From contig NZ_JAUSYC010000001.1 of NCBI RefSeq assembly GCF_030816485.1, positions 62,001-126,000 on the forward strand: a DNA stretch of 64,000 nt, written 5' to 3'. Below are positions 1 to 11,664 of this stretch, one piece after another (positions within the stretch are counted from its first letter, which is position 1; the number at the start of each line of letters is the position of its first letter). Under the pieces are notes generated by a model, which saw only the letters and a list, made by a program, of their open reading frames with translations, did not search any database and had not been told where the DNA came from. The translations under genes were made by a program, and so were the position numbers. Source of the DNA: Arthrobacter sp. B1I2. Lineage in GTDB: Bacteria; Actinomycetota; Actinomycetes; Actinomycetales; Micrococcaceae.

Positions 1-22
1 GTTCTACCGTTGAGGAGACCGC

Positions 23-997
<975 letters not shown>

Positions 998-1145
998 TCA
1001 GGCGGCGGAGTAAAGATGTTTTCCACATAACGCCCGGGTCTAACCACGGCCAAGCAGTTTGCGACGGCGGGGCGGGGCTGGCGTAGGGTGGTTCCTACGG
1101 CTGAAGCAAGCGGCCTCTGTTTTCTTCTGTGCGGAGCCACTTTTC

Positions 1146-2822
1146 ATGTCCGACAAACAGGCCCTCCGGGCCCTTGCTGAATCGCCCTTCTCCCTGCCCC
1201 ACCTTCGGGACGGCCAGCTGGCCGGCATGGCCGCCCTTTCGGACGGTCGCGATGTCCTGGCCGTCATGCCCACGGGATACGGTAAATCCGCCATCTACCA
1301 GGTCGCGGCGCTGCATCTGCACAAGGCAACGGGACGTCCCGCCGTCGTGGTTTCACCGCTGATTGCCCTCCAGGAGGACCAACTGGACGGGCTGACCCAG
1401 GTCCTGGGACCGGACGCCGCCGTGGCCATCAACTCCTCACGCAGCGACACCGAAGTCGAAACTTCATGGCAGGCCGCTGAGGACGGCAGGGCTGTGTTCC
1501 TGTTCCTCGCCCCGGAGCAGCTGGCCAAGCAGTCAACCGTGGACCGGGTCAAAGCCCTGGACATCTCGCTGTTCGTGGTGGACGAGGCCCACTGCGTCTC
1601 CTCCTGGGGCCATGACTTCCGCCCGGACTACCTCGCGCTCGGCAATGTCCGGGAGCAACTGGGAAACCCGCCCGTGGCCGCTTTGACCGCCACTGCCTCA
1701 CCGCCGGTCCGGGACGAGATCGTGGAGCGGCTGGGCATGAAGGACCCTTTGGTCCTGGTCCACGGCTTCGACCGGCCCAACATCACACTGGACGTGGTCC
1801 GGCACCACGAGGACAAGGGCAAGCGCAAAGCCGTGCTTGCCCAGGTAGCGGACCTCGCCAGGAAGGGCCAGGGCCTGCTTTACGCCGCCACCCGGAAGGA
1901 CACGGAGAAATACGCGGCCAAGCTGGCCAGCGAGGGGCTGCGCGCGGAGGCCTACCACGCAGGCCGCTCCGCGAAGGACCGGGAACACATCCACGAGCTG
2001 TTCCTGGACGACAAGCTGGACGTGGTGGTGGCCACCACGGCGTTCGGGATGGGCATCGACAAGCCGAACGTGCGGTTTGTGGTTCACGCCGACATTCCGG
2101 AATCGCTGGACTCCTATTATCAGGAGATTGGGCGGGCGGGCAGGGACGGCGAATCCGCAACCGCCGTGCTGCATTACCGCTCCGAGGACCTCGGCCTGCG
2201 CAAATTCTTCGGCACCCACACCCCCGATCCTGATTCCCTCCTGGCCCTGTTGAAGATCCTCAAGCCCGCCAAGGCTCCAGCCCCCAAGGCGTCGCTGGCA
2301 GAGCTCACCGGGTTCCCGGCGCGGCGCGTCACCAATCTGGTGAACCAGCTGGAGGAGATCGGCGCCGTAAGAGTCGGCAAACGCGGCATCCGGCTGACCT
2401 CCAAAGCCAAGCTGCCCACACTGGTGCGTGACGCCGTCGAACTCGCCGAGGCCCGGCAACGGGTGGACCAGTCCCGGCTCACCATGATGCGTGCGTACGC
2501 GGAGACGGACGGCTGCCGCCGGCAGTTCCTGCTGGGCTACTTCGGTGAGGACCTGCCGGAGCCGTGCGGAAACTGTGACGGGTGTGCTGCCGCTGCCGTG
2601 GACGTTGCGCAGCACGGCAAGGAAGAGCACGACGGCGGTGGGCAGGCTTCCGCCGCTGACGAACCTTTCCCGCTGCAATCCGCAGTGGTGCACAAGGAAT
2701 GGGGCCCCGGCCTGGTGATGCGGCACGAGGACGATGTCATCACGGTGCTCTTTGAACAGGAGGGGTACAAGACGCTGTCCCGGTCCGCCGTCGTGGAGAA
2801 CAAACTCCTGAAACCCGCTTAG
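1146..2822 (+). CDS. RecQ-family ATP-dependent DNA helicase
   Basis: This is a 558-residue SF2 helicase of the RecQ family, expected to unwind DNA 3' to 5' in recombination and repair. Visible motifs are Walker A PTGYGKS (residues 42-48), DEAH (146-149) followed by the RecQ-typical [13 protein letters not shown], and motifs V-VI in [14 protein letters not shown] and [11 protein letters not shown] zinc-binding cluster C457, C474, C477, C480 closes the RecQ core. I chose the ATG at 1146, which has GGAG 9 bases upstream; the frame stays open to 1059 but that extension is low-complexity. The protein is shorter than E. coli RecQ and has no clear HRDC domain; instead it ends in a short domain ([16 protein letters not shown]) seen in actinobacterial RecQ-like proteins. 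TerC follows after about 40 bases. Confidence 0.93.
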   Translation: MSDKQALRALAESPFSLPHLRDGQLAGMAALSDGRDVLAVMPTGYGKSAIYQVAALHLHKATGRPAVVVSPLIALQEDQLDGLTQVLGPDAAVAINSSRSDTEVETSWQAAEDGRAVFLFLAPEQLAKQSTVDRVKALDISLFVVDEAHCVSSWGHDFRPDYLALGNVREQLGNPPVAALTATASPPVRDEIVERLGMKDPLVLVHGFDRPNITLDVVRHHEDKGKRKAVLAQVADLARKGQGLLYAATRKDTEKYAAKLASEGLRAEAYHAGRSAKDREHIHELFLDDKLDVVVATTAFGMGIDKPNVRFVVHADIPESLDSYYQEIGRAGRDGESATAVLHYRSEDLGLRKFFGTHTPDPDSLLALLKILKPAKAPAPKASLAELTGFPARRVTNLVNQLEEIGAVRVGKRGIRLTSKAKLPTLVRDAVELAEARQRVDQSRLTMMRAYAETDGCRRQFLLGYFGEDLPEPCGNCDGCAAAAVDVAQHGKEEHDGGGQASAADEPFPLQSAVVHKEWGPGLVMRHEDDVITVLFEQEGYKTLSRSAVVENKLLKPA

Positions 2823-2861
2823 GTAGGCTTGGGGGAACCCTCCTACGAAAGGCCCCCTGGC

Positions 2862-4064
2862 GTGGAAGTACCTGCTTATGTCTGGACCCTGACCATCGCG
2901 GGAATCGTGGGTCTCCTGGCCTTCGATTTCTTCTTCCACGTCCGCAAGGCACACACCCCCACCCTCAAGGAATCCGCCACCTGGTCCGCCATCTATGTGG
3001 GCATTGCGGTGCTGTTCGGGCTGGGAGTGCTGCTGTTCGGCGGGTCCGACATGGGCACCGAGTACTTCGCCGGCTATGTCACGGAGAAGGCGTTGTCAGT
3101 GGACAACCTCTTCGTCTTCCTCATCATCATGGCCAGTTTCAAGGTGCCCCGCGCGGACCAGCAAAAGGTGCTGCTGTTCGGCATCGTGTTCTCGCTGATC
3201 GCCCGCACGGCTTTCATCTTCCTCGGCGCGGCACTGATCAACAGTTTCGCCTGGGTGTTCTACATCTTCGGGCTCATCCTGCTGGTCACTGCCGGCAATC
3301 TTCTCAAGCCGGACAGCCATGATGACGACTCCGAAGGCCTGGTGGTCCGGCTCGCCAAGAAGCTCCTGCCGGCATCGGAACACTACGACGGCGACAAGCT
3401 CTTCACCGTGGAGAACGGCAAACGCGTCCTGACGCCGATGCTGCTCGTGATGGTCGCCATCGGCGGCACGGACATCCTGTTCGCCCTGGATTCCATCCCG
3501 GCGATCTTCGGCCTCACCCAGAACGTGTTCATCGTGTTCACCGCCACCGCTTTCTCGCTGATGGGCCTGCGCCAACTGTTCTTCCTGATCGACGGCCTGC
3601 TGGACCGGCTGATCTACCTTTCGTACGGCCTGGCGGTCATCCTGGGTTTCATCGGCGTAAAGCTCATCCTGCACGCCCTGCATGAGAACACGCTTCCGTT
3701 CATCAACGACGGCGAGCACGTCAACGTGGTTGAGGTCAGCACCGCTGTCTCGCTGGGCGTGATCCTCGGTGTCCTGGTGGTGACCATCCTGGCGTCCATC
3801 TTCAGCCCCAAGGGCAAGGCCAAGAACGCGGTGTCCGGAGCGCGGCGCCACGCCACCGAATACCTGGACCTCAACTACGAGACGGACATGGCGGAACGGG
3901 ACAAGATCTTCGCCAGGATGTGCCGCGAGGAGGACCAGATACGCAAGCTTCCCGAGAAGTACAAGCGGCTGGTCCGCAACGAAACCGAGTTCATGGAGCT
4001 GCTGCGCAACGCCCATGCAGAGCACGACAAGGCCCAGGTGCGGGCTGCCGCCGCTGAGGGCTGA
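2862..4064 (+). CDS. TerC-family integral membrane protein
   Basis: This 400-residue polytopic membrane protein belongs to the TerC/Alx family, linked to tellurite resistance and more recently to manganese export in other bacteria. The hallmark ...EKALSVDNLFVFLIIMASF... segment supplies acidic residues inside a membrane helix. A second acidic repeat (GGTDILFALDSIPAIFGL) is also present, and about nine hydrophobic helices can be counted. The frame is open to a TTG at 2829. I prefer the GTG at 2862 because GAAAGG lies 9 bases upstream and the protein then starts VEVPAYVWTLTIAG as in homologues. The C-terminus is a charged cytosolic tail (from about residue 320). Metal specificity is not readable. 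Confidence 0.9.
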   Translation: MEVPAYVWTLTIAGIVGLLAFDFFFHVRKAHTPTLKESATWSAIYVGIAVLFGLGVLLFGGSDMGTEYFAGYVTEKALSVDNLFVFLIIMASFKVPRADQQKVLLFGIVFSLIARTAFIFLGAALINSFAWVFYIFGLILLVTAGNLLKPDSHDDDSEGLVVRLAKKLLPASEHYDGDKLFTVENGKRVLTPMLLVMVAIGGTDILFALDSIPAIFGLTQNVFIVFTATAFSLMGLRQLFFLIDGLLDRLIYLSYGLAVILGFIGVKLILHALHENTLPFINDGEHVNVVEVSTAVSLGVILGVLVVTILASIFSPKGKAKNAVSGARRHATEYLDLNYETDMAERDKIFARMCREEDQIRKLPEKYKRLVRNETEFMELLRNAHAEHDKAQVRAAAAEG

Positions 4065-4209
4065 CGCTCACCGGCTTTCGGGGCCCACAACGGGGATTGC
4101 TGCCGGCGGTGGTTTGGGGCCGGCTGGAGTGATTGTCAGCCCCTCTTGCTAGGTTTGGTTTCAGGCTCGGGAAACTGTCTCCGGGCCCGCAAACAGTTGG
4201 GGAGGCCCC

Positions 4210-7200
4210 ATGTTTCTGCTGGACGCTGCCGGCAGTGAAGCCGGATCCGGTGCGCCACCGGACCTGGTCTTTTCGGCCACCGACCTTGTGGCTGCTTCAG
4301 AGTGCGAGTACCGCATGCTCCGGATCCTGGACGAAAAGCTGGGGCGCGCTCCCAAGGCTGATTTCCCTGTTGACGAGATGCAGAAGCGTGCCGGTGAGCT
4401 CGGCGACCGCCACGAGCAGACCGTACTCGCGAGCCTGGTGGCCAAGTACGGCGAATGGAACGCCAGCAGCGGATCGGGCGTCTACTCGCTGGAGCGTGGC
4501 CAGACCCTGCGGGGCGAGCTGCAGGCAAAGCACGCAGAGACGGAACTTGCCCTCCGGTCCGGCGCGGACGTCGTTTTCCAGGCCACCTTCTTCGACGGTG
4601 AATTCCTTGGCTATGCGGATTTCCTGGTCAACGAGGCCGCCGGCACGGGAAACCCTGGCCGTTACGAGGTCTGGGACACCAAGCTTGCACGGCACGCCAA
4701 GGTAGGGGCCCTGCTGCAGCTTGCGGCCTACGGTGATCAGCTGCTCGGGATGGGTTTGGCCCCCTCCCCTGTCGTCACGCTGGTGCTTGGTACCCGCATC
4801 GGCGACGATTGGCTTCGGAGCAGCCATTCCCTGCCGGACTTGCTGCCCGTCTTCCGCGAACGGCGCTGGCGCTTCCGGCAACTCACAGCCGGCCACCGCG
4901 CCGCTGCCACCCCTGTCCAGTGGCAGCAGCCCGGGGTGGTCCATTGCGGACGCTGCGACTACTGCGCTGAGCAGGTCAAACTGCACAGGGATTTGCTGAT
5001 GGTGGCAGGGATGTCTGTTGTCCAGCGGCGGAAACTCCACGCGGCCAGTATCACCACCATTGATGGACTTGCGGCCATGCCTGCCGCCGAAGCCAAAAAC
5101 TCCGTGACCCGGCTCCGTGCCCAGGCGCGGATGCAGCTGGGCCTGGACCAGCCCGCGGGAGCGCGCACCTTCACTAAGGACGGGCAGCCGCACACGGTCT
5201 CCTATACGGTCCTTCCGGACAACACCATCGGATCGCTGCCCGCTCCCAGCGCCGGGGACATCTTTTTCGACTTCGAGGGCGATCCACTGTGGCAGGACCC
5301 TGCCACCGGTGCTTGGGGCATCGAGTACCTCTTCGGTGTCATCGAGGCCCCGGTTGCGGGCGCCGAAAGTGAACCCGTGTTCCGTCCGTTCTGGGCGCAC
5401 TCCCGCTCCGGGGAGCGGCGCGCCTTCCTGGATTTCCTGGATTACGTGGAGAAGCGCCGTGCCCGGTACCCGGACATGCACGTCTACCACTACGCCCCGT
5501 ACGAAAAGACGGCGCTGCGGCATCTTTCCCTCGTACACCAGGCGGGCGAGGACACGGTGGACCGCTGGCTCCGGCAGGGATTGCTGGTGGACCTGTACGC
5601 CACGGTGCGGCATTCCATCCGCATCTCGGAGGCGTCGTACTCCATCAAGAAGCTGGAACCGCTGTACATGGGAGACAACCTGCGGTCCGGAGACGTCAAA
5701 GATGCAGGGGCCTCCGTGGTGGCCTATGCCGCCTACTGTGCCGCGCGTGATGAGGGGCACCAGGACGAAGCCCATGGCATCCTGGCTTCGATTTCCGACT
5801 ACAACCAGTACGACTGCCTCTCCACCCTCCGTCTGCGGGACTGGCTGCTGAAGGTGGGAAAGGACGCGCGAGGCACTGCGGCGCCAGGTGGCCGTGCCGG
5901 TGCACCTGGCGTGGACGCAGGGTCCGGGGAGGATGCGCCATCCGAAACCAGCGGCGTGGCATCCGCGGACGAGACACCGGAGGAGGAACGGCTCCGCGGG
6001 TATCTTGCCGGCCTGCCGGACAACCGCCCATGGACCGACGACGAGCGCGCCGTCGCCATGGTTGCGGCCGCCACTGGCTATCACCGGCGCGAGCGCAAGC
6101 AGTTCTGGTGGCAGCACTTCGACCGGCTCGAGGCACCCTTGGACAACTGGTCCGACCAGAGGAACGTGTTCGTTGTCTCGTCAGCGGAAGTCGTTACGGA
6201 CTGGGCGTTGGCCAAGCCCAGGGAACGGATGCGCACCCGCGTCCTGAAGCTCCGCGGCACCATGACGGAGGGCTCCGATTTCCGTGCCGACTCCAGCTGG
6301 TGCCGGCTGTACGACGCGCCGGGACCGGACGGCATGAGCGCTCCGGAGGCTGTTCCCGGGACCCGGGCCTACACCTTCGGGACCAGGATCAGCGGGCTGG
6401 AGGCCGCGCCGGACAGCCCCGAACATGTGATCACCGTTACGGAACGGGAGACAGGAAAGGTTCCCGCCTACCCGCACCTGCCGGTGGCCCTGACCGAGGA
6501 CCAGCCCCTGGCCACCGCCAGTATCGAAGCCGCCATCGCGGAAATAGCGGGAGCCGTGGGCGCCTCGGTCCCGTCCCTCCCCGCACAGCCGGGCCTGGAC
6601 ATCCTGCGGAAGCTGCCGCCGCGGTTCCGCTCGCTGCCAGGGCCTGCAGAAGTCCGGCATGGCCACGACGGCGCTGCCGATTATGCAAGCGCCATAACCG
6701 GGTCCTTGCGGGACCTTGACCACTCCTACCTGGCCGTCCAGGGGCCTCCGGGGACGGGTAAGACCTACGTTGGCGCCCACGTAATCGGCAGGCTCGTTGC
6801 CGAGGGCTGGAAGATCGGGGTGGTAGCCCAGTCGCACAACGTGGTGGAAAACCTGCTGTGCCGTGCCATCGAAATCGGCGGGGTGGATCCGCAGGTGGTC
6901 GGCAAGAAACTGGCCTCCCCTCATGCGGTTCCCTGGGCCTTCACCGCCGAAGGCGACGTGGCCCGCCTGCTGTCGTCGCCGGGAGGATGCCTGGTGGGCG
7001 GCACCGCGTGGACCATGACCGGCAAGGAAGTCCCTGCCGGATCCCTGGATCTCCTGGTCATTGACGAGGCCGGCCAGTTCTCACTGGCCAACACCCTGGC
7101 CGTGAGCCGCGCGGGCAAGCGGCTGCTCCTGCTCGGTGACCCGCAGCAGCTCCCGCAGGTCACCCAGGGCGCGCATCCGGAACCGGTGGACGAGTCCGCC

Positions 7201-7857
7201 CTGGGCTGGCTCGCAGCCGGGCATGCCACGCTTCCGGCGCGCCTGGGCTACTTCCTCGCCGACACCTGGCGGATGCATCCTGAGCTGTGCCGGGCGGTAT
7301 CGAACCTGAGCTATGAGGGAAAGCTGAAATCGACTCCTGCCGCCTCCCTCCGGGAACTGGAGGAGCTGGCGCCTGGCGTGGAGACGGTGTTTGTCAACCA
7401 CACCGGCAACACCACAGCGTCGACGGAGGAAGCTGGGGAAGTGGTGCGCCAGGCGCGCCGCCACCTTGGGTTGAAGTGGACCTGCGGCCCGGGCAGCGGA
7501 GCGCGCCCGCTGGAGCAGCAGGACCTCCTGGTAGTGGCTGCCTATAACGCCCAGGTCCACCTGGTCCGGAAGCACCTGGCGGAAGCAGGGCTGCCGGATG
7601 TACGGGTGGGCACGGTGGACAAGTTCCAGGGCCAGGAAGCCCCTGTGGTACTGGTTTCGATGGCCTGTTCCGCGGTGGCAGAGGCTCCGCGCGGTGCGGA
7701 ATTCCTGCTGAACCGCAACCGCATCAATGTTGCAGTGTCCCGCGGCCAGTGGCGCGCTGTCATCGTCCGCTCCCCCGAACTCACCAGCTACATGCCGCAC
7801 AAGCCGGCGGGGCTCGAGGAGCTGGGAGCCTTTATCGGCCTAAGCCCTCGGGAGTAG
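4210..7857 (+). CDS. Fe-S RecB/Cas4-like nuclease - DEDD exonuclease - SF1 helicase fusion (TM0106-type)
   Basis: This 1215-residue protein joins three nucleic-acid modules. The N-terminal part is a RecB/Cas4-like nuclease: C32 pairs with C246, C249 and C252 to make a probable Fe-S cluster, and the active site shows GYADFL, then EVWDTK, then the QxxxY helix in LLQLAAYGDQ. The middle (about residues 350-560) is an RNase H-fold DEDD exonuclease, with DIFFDFEGDPL and a closing DYNQYDCLSTL. The C-terminal third is a Dna2/Upf1-type SF1 helicase, with GPPGTGKT near residue 845, VIDEAGQFS, LLGDPQQLPQV, GTVDKFQGQEA and NVAVSRGQ. The ATG has GGAGG 4 bases upstream, slightly close. The architecture matches the family annotated as 'TM0106 family RecB-like putative nuclease'. 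A role in end processing or defence is inference; it has no obvious partner gene nearby. Confidence 0.9.
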   Translation: MFLLDAAGSEAGSGAPPDLVFSATDLVAASECEYRMLRILDEKLGRAPKADFPVDEMQKRAGELGDRHEQTVLASLVAKYGEWNASSGSGVYSLERGQTLRGELQAKHAETELALRSGADVVFQATFFDGEFLGYADFLVNEAAGTGNPGRYEVWDTKLARHAKVGALLQLAAYGDQLLGMGLAPSPVVTLVLGTRIGDDWLRSSHSLPDLLPVFRERRWRFRQLTAGHRAAATPVQWQQPGVVHCGRCDYCAEQVKLHRDLLMVAGMSVVQRRKLHAASITTIDGLAAMPAAEAKNSVTRLRAQARMQLGLDQPAGARTFTKDGQPHTVSYTVLPDNTIGSLPAPSAGDIFFDFEGDPLWQDPATGAWGIEYLFGVIEAPVAGAESEPVFRPFWAHSRSGERRAFLDFLDYVEKRRARYPDMHVYHYAPYEKTALRHLSLVHQAGEDTVDRWLRQGLLVDLYATVRHSIRISEASYSIKKLEPLYMGDNLRSGDVKDAGASVVAYAAYCAARDEGHQDEAHGILASISDYNQYDCLSTLRLRDWLLKVGKDARGTAAPGGRAGAPGVDAGSGEDAPSETSGVASADETPEEERLRGYLAGLPDNRPWTDDERAVAMVAAATGYHRRERKQFWWQHFDRLEAPLDNWSDQRNVFVVSSAEVVTDWALAKPRERMRTRVLKLRGTMTEGSDFRADSSWCRLYDAPGPDGMSAPEAVPGTRAYTFGTRISGLEAAPDSPEHVITVTERETGKVPAYPHLPVALTEDQPLATASIEAAIAEIAGAVGASVPSLPAQPGLDILRKLPPRFRSLPGPAEVRHGHDGAADYASAITGSLRDLDHSYLAVQGPPGTGKTYVGAHVIGRLVAEGWKIGVVAQSHNVVENLLCRAIEIGGVDPQVVGKKLASPHAVPWAFTAEGDVARLLSSPGGCLVGGTAWTMTGKEVPAGSLDLLVIDEAGQFSLANTLAVSRAGKRLLLLGDPQQLPQVTQGAHPEPVDESALGWLAAGHATLPARLGYFLADTWRMHPELCRAVSNLSYEGKLKSTPAASLRELEELAPGVETVFVNHTGNTTASTEEAGEVVRQARRHLGLKWTCGPGSGARPLEQQDLLVVAAYNAQVHLVRKHLAEAGLPDVRVGTVDKFQGQEAPVVLVSMACSAVAEAPRGAEFLLNRNRINVAVSRGQWRAVIVRSPELTSYMPHKPAGLEELGAFIGLSPRE

Positions 7858-7910
7858 CGGATCCAGGATCAGCGGAGGCGGGATTTGTCCGGTCAGGCCG
7901 GCACAGGACG

Positions 7911-8210
7911 TCAGCGCGCCCGGAAGCCGCGGAATGATCCTTCGGCCTGGGACATCGAACCGTCCACCCGCTCCACCCGGCCCGGGGTCTTGTCAGAGTT
8001 GAGCCAGTCCAGGAGCTCCCGGACCTTGGGATCGGGGCCTTCGGCAACCACGGAGACGGAGCCGTCGTCGAGGTTTTTCACCTCACCTGACAGCCCCAGT
8101 TCCTCCGCTTTGCCCATGGTCCAATACCGGAAGCCCACTCCCTGGACCATCCCGAACACCCGGGCGTCCAGCCGCACAGCTTCCTGTGCTGCACCTTCGT
8201 GCCTGCCCAT
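7911..8210 (-). CDS. acyP: Acylphosphatase
   Basis: This is a 99-residue acylphosphatase, which hydrolyses carboxyl-phosphate bonds such as those of acetyl- or 1,3-bisphosphoglyceryl-phosphate. The active-site loop [13 protein letters not shown] contains the catalytic Arg. The second signature [20 protein letters not shown] contains the catalytic Asn, and the small alpha/beta fold accounts for the whole length. The frame remains open to 8243, but the ATG at 8210 is preceded by a strong GGAGGAG, so I start there. It is convergent with the nuclease-helicase gene, with about 50 bases between the stops. Confidence 0.93.
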   Translation of the reverse strand: MGRHEGAAQEAVRLDARVFGMVQGVGFRYWTMGKAEELGLSGEVKNLDDGSVSVVAEGPDPKVRELLDWLNSDKTPGRVERVDGSMSQAEGSFRGFRAR

Positions 8211-8234
8211 GGTGCTCCTCCTCCGTCCGGCCGC

Positions 8235-8309
8235 CCCTCCCAACCGGGCCGCAGTACGTGTCGTTTAAGCCGACAAACGACACTTGGGCCACCCGGTCGG
8301 GTGGGAGGG
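8235..8309 (-). terminator. Nested inverted repeat, probable terminator or extragenic palindrome
   Basis: A nested fold fills the gap between the X25-domain gene and acyP. The outer arms CCCTCCCA (8235-8242) and TGGGAGGG (8302-8309) pair, and the inner arms GTGTCGTTT (8258-8266) and AAACGACAC (8275-8283) pair perfectly around an 8-base loop. It lies just downstream of the X25-domain gene, so termination is the simplest role, but there is no clear T-run. The inner TGTCGTTT/AAACGACA hairpin looks like a dispersed extragenic repeat; that cannot be tested from one copy. Confidence 0.5.
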
Positions 8310-8316
8310 CAACCCG

Positions 8317-9267
8317 TCAGTTGATGGTGATGTCGCGGGTGGCGTGGTTGTAACGGATGGTCACCGTGCCACCGGCGTGGTGCAGTTCGTGGTTGGGGCC
8401 GTCGAAGGTGCCGAAGGCGCCATAGTTTTCGTCCCACGAGCGGTTCAGGGCGATCTTAAAGGTGTAGAAACCGGCGGGAAGCTCGGCGCTCTTCTTCCAC
8501 AGCTGGTCCAGGAAGTCGAACTCCATCTGCGCTTCGTCGTACTGCGGCGCCCAGTTTTCCGGGGCGCCCAGGATGGTGTTGAAGTCACCTGCCACGGCCA
8601 CAGCTTCGGGCTGTGCAAGGGTTTCAACGTCCGGGCCCTCGAAGGGCTCCGTGGCAGCGGAGGTTTCGGCAGAGGCGGCAGCGGGCGCTGCTTCGGTCTT
8701 GTCCTTGGCAGCAGCCTTGCCCTTGCGGACAGCCTTCACCACGGGTTCGACGGCGTCTTCGATTGCCTTGGCTGCCTTGCCCACAGCGGACGCGGCCTTC
8801 TTCGCGGGAGCCTTCCTGGCGCTCGTTTTCGGTGCTTCCTCCTTGGCCGGAACCGCCAGTGTTGCCGCAGCGGCGGAAACCGGGCGGACAAACCCTTCGG
8901 GAGCCGTGGGAACGGAAGTGCCGGCAGGGACGGGAGTGCCGGCGTCGAGCGCTGCGGCGAAGGAATCAGCGTCGGGGAAGGCTACGGTGGCGCGCATGCC
9001 GTCCTCGGTAATGGTCCAGCCTGAGCGGCCCTTGACCAGCCAGCCGGCTTTGACCAGCTTGGCGGTGGCCGAGGTGAGGGTCTTGTGGCCGCGCGGGATG
9101 CCGCCGCTGAGGAGTTCAGCCTCGTGCTCGTTGAACGGCACGCGGGCCGTTGCTTCCGCCAGGACCTGGCCTGCATTCAGTGCATCGCCGGACCACACGC
9201 CTTCGGTCAGGACATCCAGCACGGTCTTGAGTCGAAGGTACGTGTTTTCTGCGGTGGACTTGGCCAT
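8317..9267 (-). CDS. Winged-helix / X25-like carbohydrate-binding domain protein
   Basis: This 316-residue protein has three parts. Residues 1 to about 90 look like a winged-helix DNA-binding domain of the Mrr-N kind (ENTYLRLKTVLDVL ... HKTLTSATAKLVKAGWL ... GWTITEDGMRAT). A low-complexity Ala/Lys/Pro-rich linker follows (about 110-215, with repeats of KKAA/KAPAKK type). The last about 95 residues resemble the X25 module of pullulanases: VAVAGDFNTILGAPENW, then LPAGFYTFKIALNRSWDENYG and a terminal strand TVTIRYNHATRDITIN. There is no signal peptide, so it should be cytoplasmic. The ATG at 9267 has AAGGGGA 5 bases upstream. The linker resembles nucleoid-protein tails, so a DNA-bound protein with a glucan- or glycogen-sensing head is possible. 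That function is inference; the domain calls are by eye. Confidence 0.75.
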   Translation of the reverse strand: MAKSTAENTYLRLKTVLDVLTEGVWSGDALNAGQVLAEATARVPFNEHEAELLSGGIPRGHKTLTSATAKLVKAGWLVKGRSGWTITEDGMRATVAFPDADSFAAALDAGTPVPAGTSVPTAPEGFVRPVSAAAATLAVPAKEEAPKTSARKAPAKKAASAVGKAAKAIEDAVEPVVKAVRKGKAAAKDKTEAAPAAASAETSAATEPFEGPDVETLAQPEAVAVAGDFNTILGAPENWAPQYDEAQMEFDFLDQLWKKSAELPAGFYTFKIALNRSWDENYGAFGTFDGPNHELHHAGGTVTIRYNHATRDITIN

Positions 9268-9528
9268 GATTCCCCTTATATAAAAGCGATCGGTCTTAGG
9301 CATCTTGCCAACTGCCCATTAAATCGCGCGACTTTAATTGGTTAACTCTGCGTGTCGTGACCGACTGTGAAGCGGATTGAGCCGCAAGTGAGGCGGAGGT
9401 CTCGGGTAAGGGCTGTCTGCATAACCCTCAAGCGCTGACATGGGTGCTGCCTTGCACTCCCCAGACACGCCTGCGGCACTTAGTTTACCGGGCAGAAAGC
9501 CCGGCTGTTGCCCCCGACACAGCAGCGG

Positions 9529-10563
9529 TCAGTCGGACACTTCCCGGCCGTTCAATTCCGCCAGCAGCTCCGCCTTCCGTTCCTCGGACGCGAAGGAGGA
9601 GTGGATGGAGTTCGCCGCAAGGCGCGCCCTGTCAAAGTCGGAAAGGTCAAACACCGCTGTCAGCTGGGTGAAGTTGTCATCCACATAGCCGCCAAAGTAG
9701 GCAGGATCGTCCGAGTTGACCGAAACGTTCAGTCCCGCAGCCAGCATCGCAGGCAACGGATGGTCGGCCAGGGTGTCCACCGCGCGGAGCCGGACGTTGG
9801 ACAGGGGGCAGACAGTCAGGGGAATCCGGGCGTCCACCAGGCGCTCCACCAGGTCCGGATCGTCCATGCAGCGGATGCCGTGGTCAATCCGCTCCACACC
9901 CAGGATGTCCAGGGCTTCGATGATGTACGCCGCCGGACCCTCCTCGCCAGCGTGCGCCGTCAACCGCAGGCCTGCTTCACGCGCCTTCGCGTACAGCCGC
10001 TCGAACTTGGACGGCGGGTTCCCCACTTCGGCTGAGTCCAGGCCGATTGCGCCGATGGGCGCGTTCATGGCCAGCAGCCGTCCCAGGACTTCCAGCGCCG
10101 AATCCTCCGGCAGGTCGCGCAGGAAGGCCGCGATCAGGATGGTGGAGATGCCGTACTCCTCCTCCGAGGTTGCCAGCACCGAAGCCACACCCTTGACGCA
10201 CGCCTCCAGGGGGATGCCGCGGGAGAGGTGGGCCTGCGGGTCCATCATGATTTCCGCGTGCCGGACGCCGGCGGCAGCGGCCCGCTCCAGGTAGGCCCGG
10301 GTCATGTCCGCGAAGTCCTGCTCGGTTCGCAGTACCGTCATGTTGGCGTAGTAGAGGTCAAGGAAGGACTGCAAATCCGTGAACTCGTACTTTTCCCTGA
10401 GTTCGTCCAGTCCGGAGTAAGGCAGCGCGATGCCGTTGCGCTCGGCCAAGGCGAAGATGAGTTCGGGCTGCAGCGTGCCTTCGATGTGCAGGTGCAGTTC
10501 GGCCACCGGGAGGGGCTTGACAGGGACTGTGGGTTCCGCTGGGTCCGTTTCGGTTTCGGGCAT
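9529..10563 (-). CDS. add: Adenosine deaminase
   Basis: This is a 344-residue adenosine deaminase of the amidohydrolase superfamily, converting adenosine to inosine in purine salvage. Zinc ligands are visible in AELHLHIEGTLQPE (HxH), in RLTAHAGEEGPA (His plus catalytic Glu), and in the region RIDHGIRC and NSDDPAYFGG (catalytic Asp pair). The frame is open well upstream (to 10785). Candidate ATGs lie at 10590 and 10563; neither has a strong ribosome-binding site. I use 10563 because it puts the first metal motif about 20 residues from the start, as in homologues. The gene is divergent from the Rpf-like gene. Confusion with adenine deaminase is possible, but the HAGEE block fits the adenosine type. 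Confidence 0.9.
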   Translation of the reverse strand: MPETETDPAEPTVPVKPLPVAELHLHIEGTLQPELIFALAERNGIALPYSGLDELREKYEFTDLQSFLDLYYANMTVLRTEQDFADMTRAYLERAAAAGVRHAEIMMDPQAHLSRGIPLEACVKGVASVLATSEEEYGISTILIAAFLRDLPEDSALEVLGRLLAMNAPIGAIGLDSAEVGNPPSKFERLYAKAREAGLRLTAHAGEEGPAAYIIEALDILGVERIDHGIRCMDDPDLVERLVDARIPLTVCPLSNVRLRAVDTLADHPLPAMLAAGLNVSVNSDDPAYFGGYVDDNFTQLTAVFDLSDFDRARLAANSIHSSFASEERKAELLAELNGREVSD

Positions 10564-11556
<993 letters not shown>

Positions 11557-11664
11557 CACCAGCGGCAGTACCACCGGCGGCTGCATGAGCAGTGGCTCCC
11601 GCCGTTCCGCCTTTTCGAAGGCGACACAAACAGGTCGGCGATAGACAAATTCCGTTGACCAAAA

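Noticed and set aside
1698..2954. 418-codon frame opposite the RecQ-like helicase
   Set aside because: Antisense to a clear helicase with intact motifs; no domain seen.
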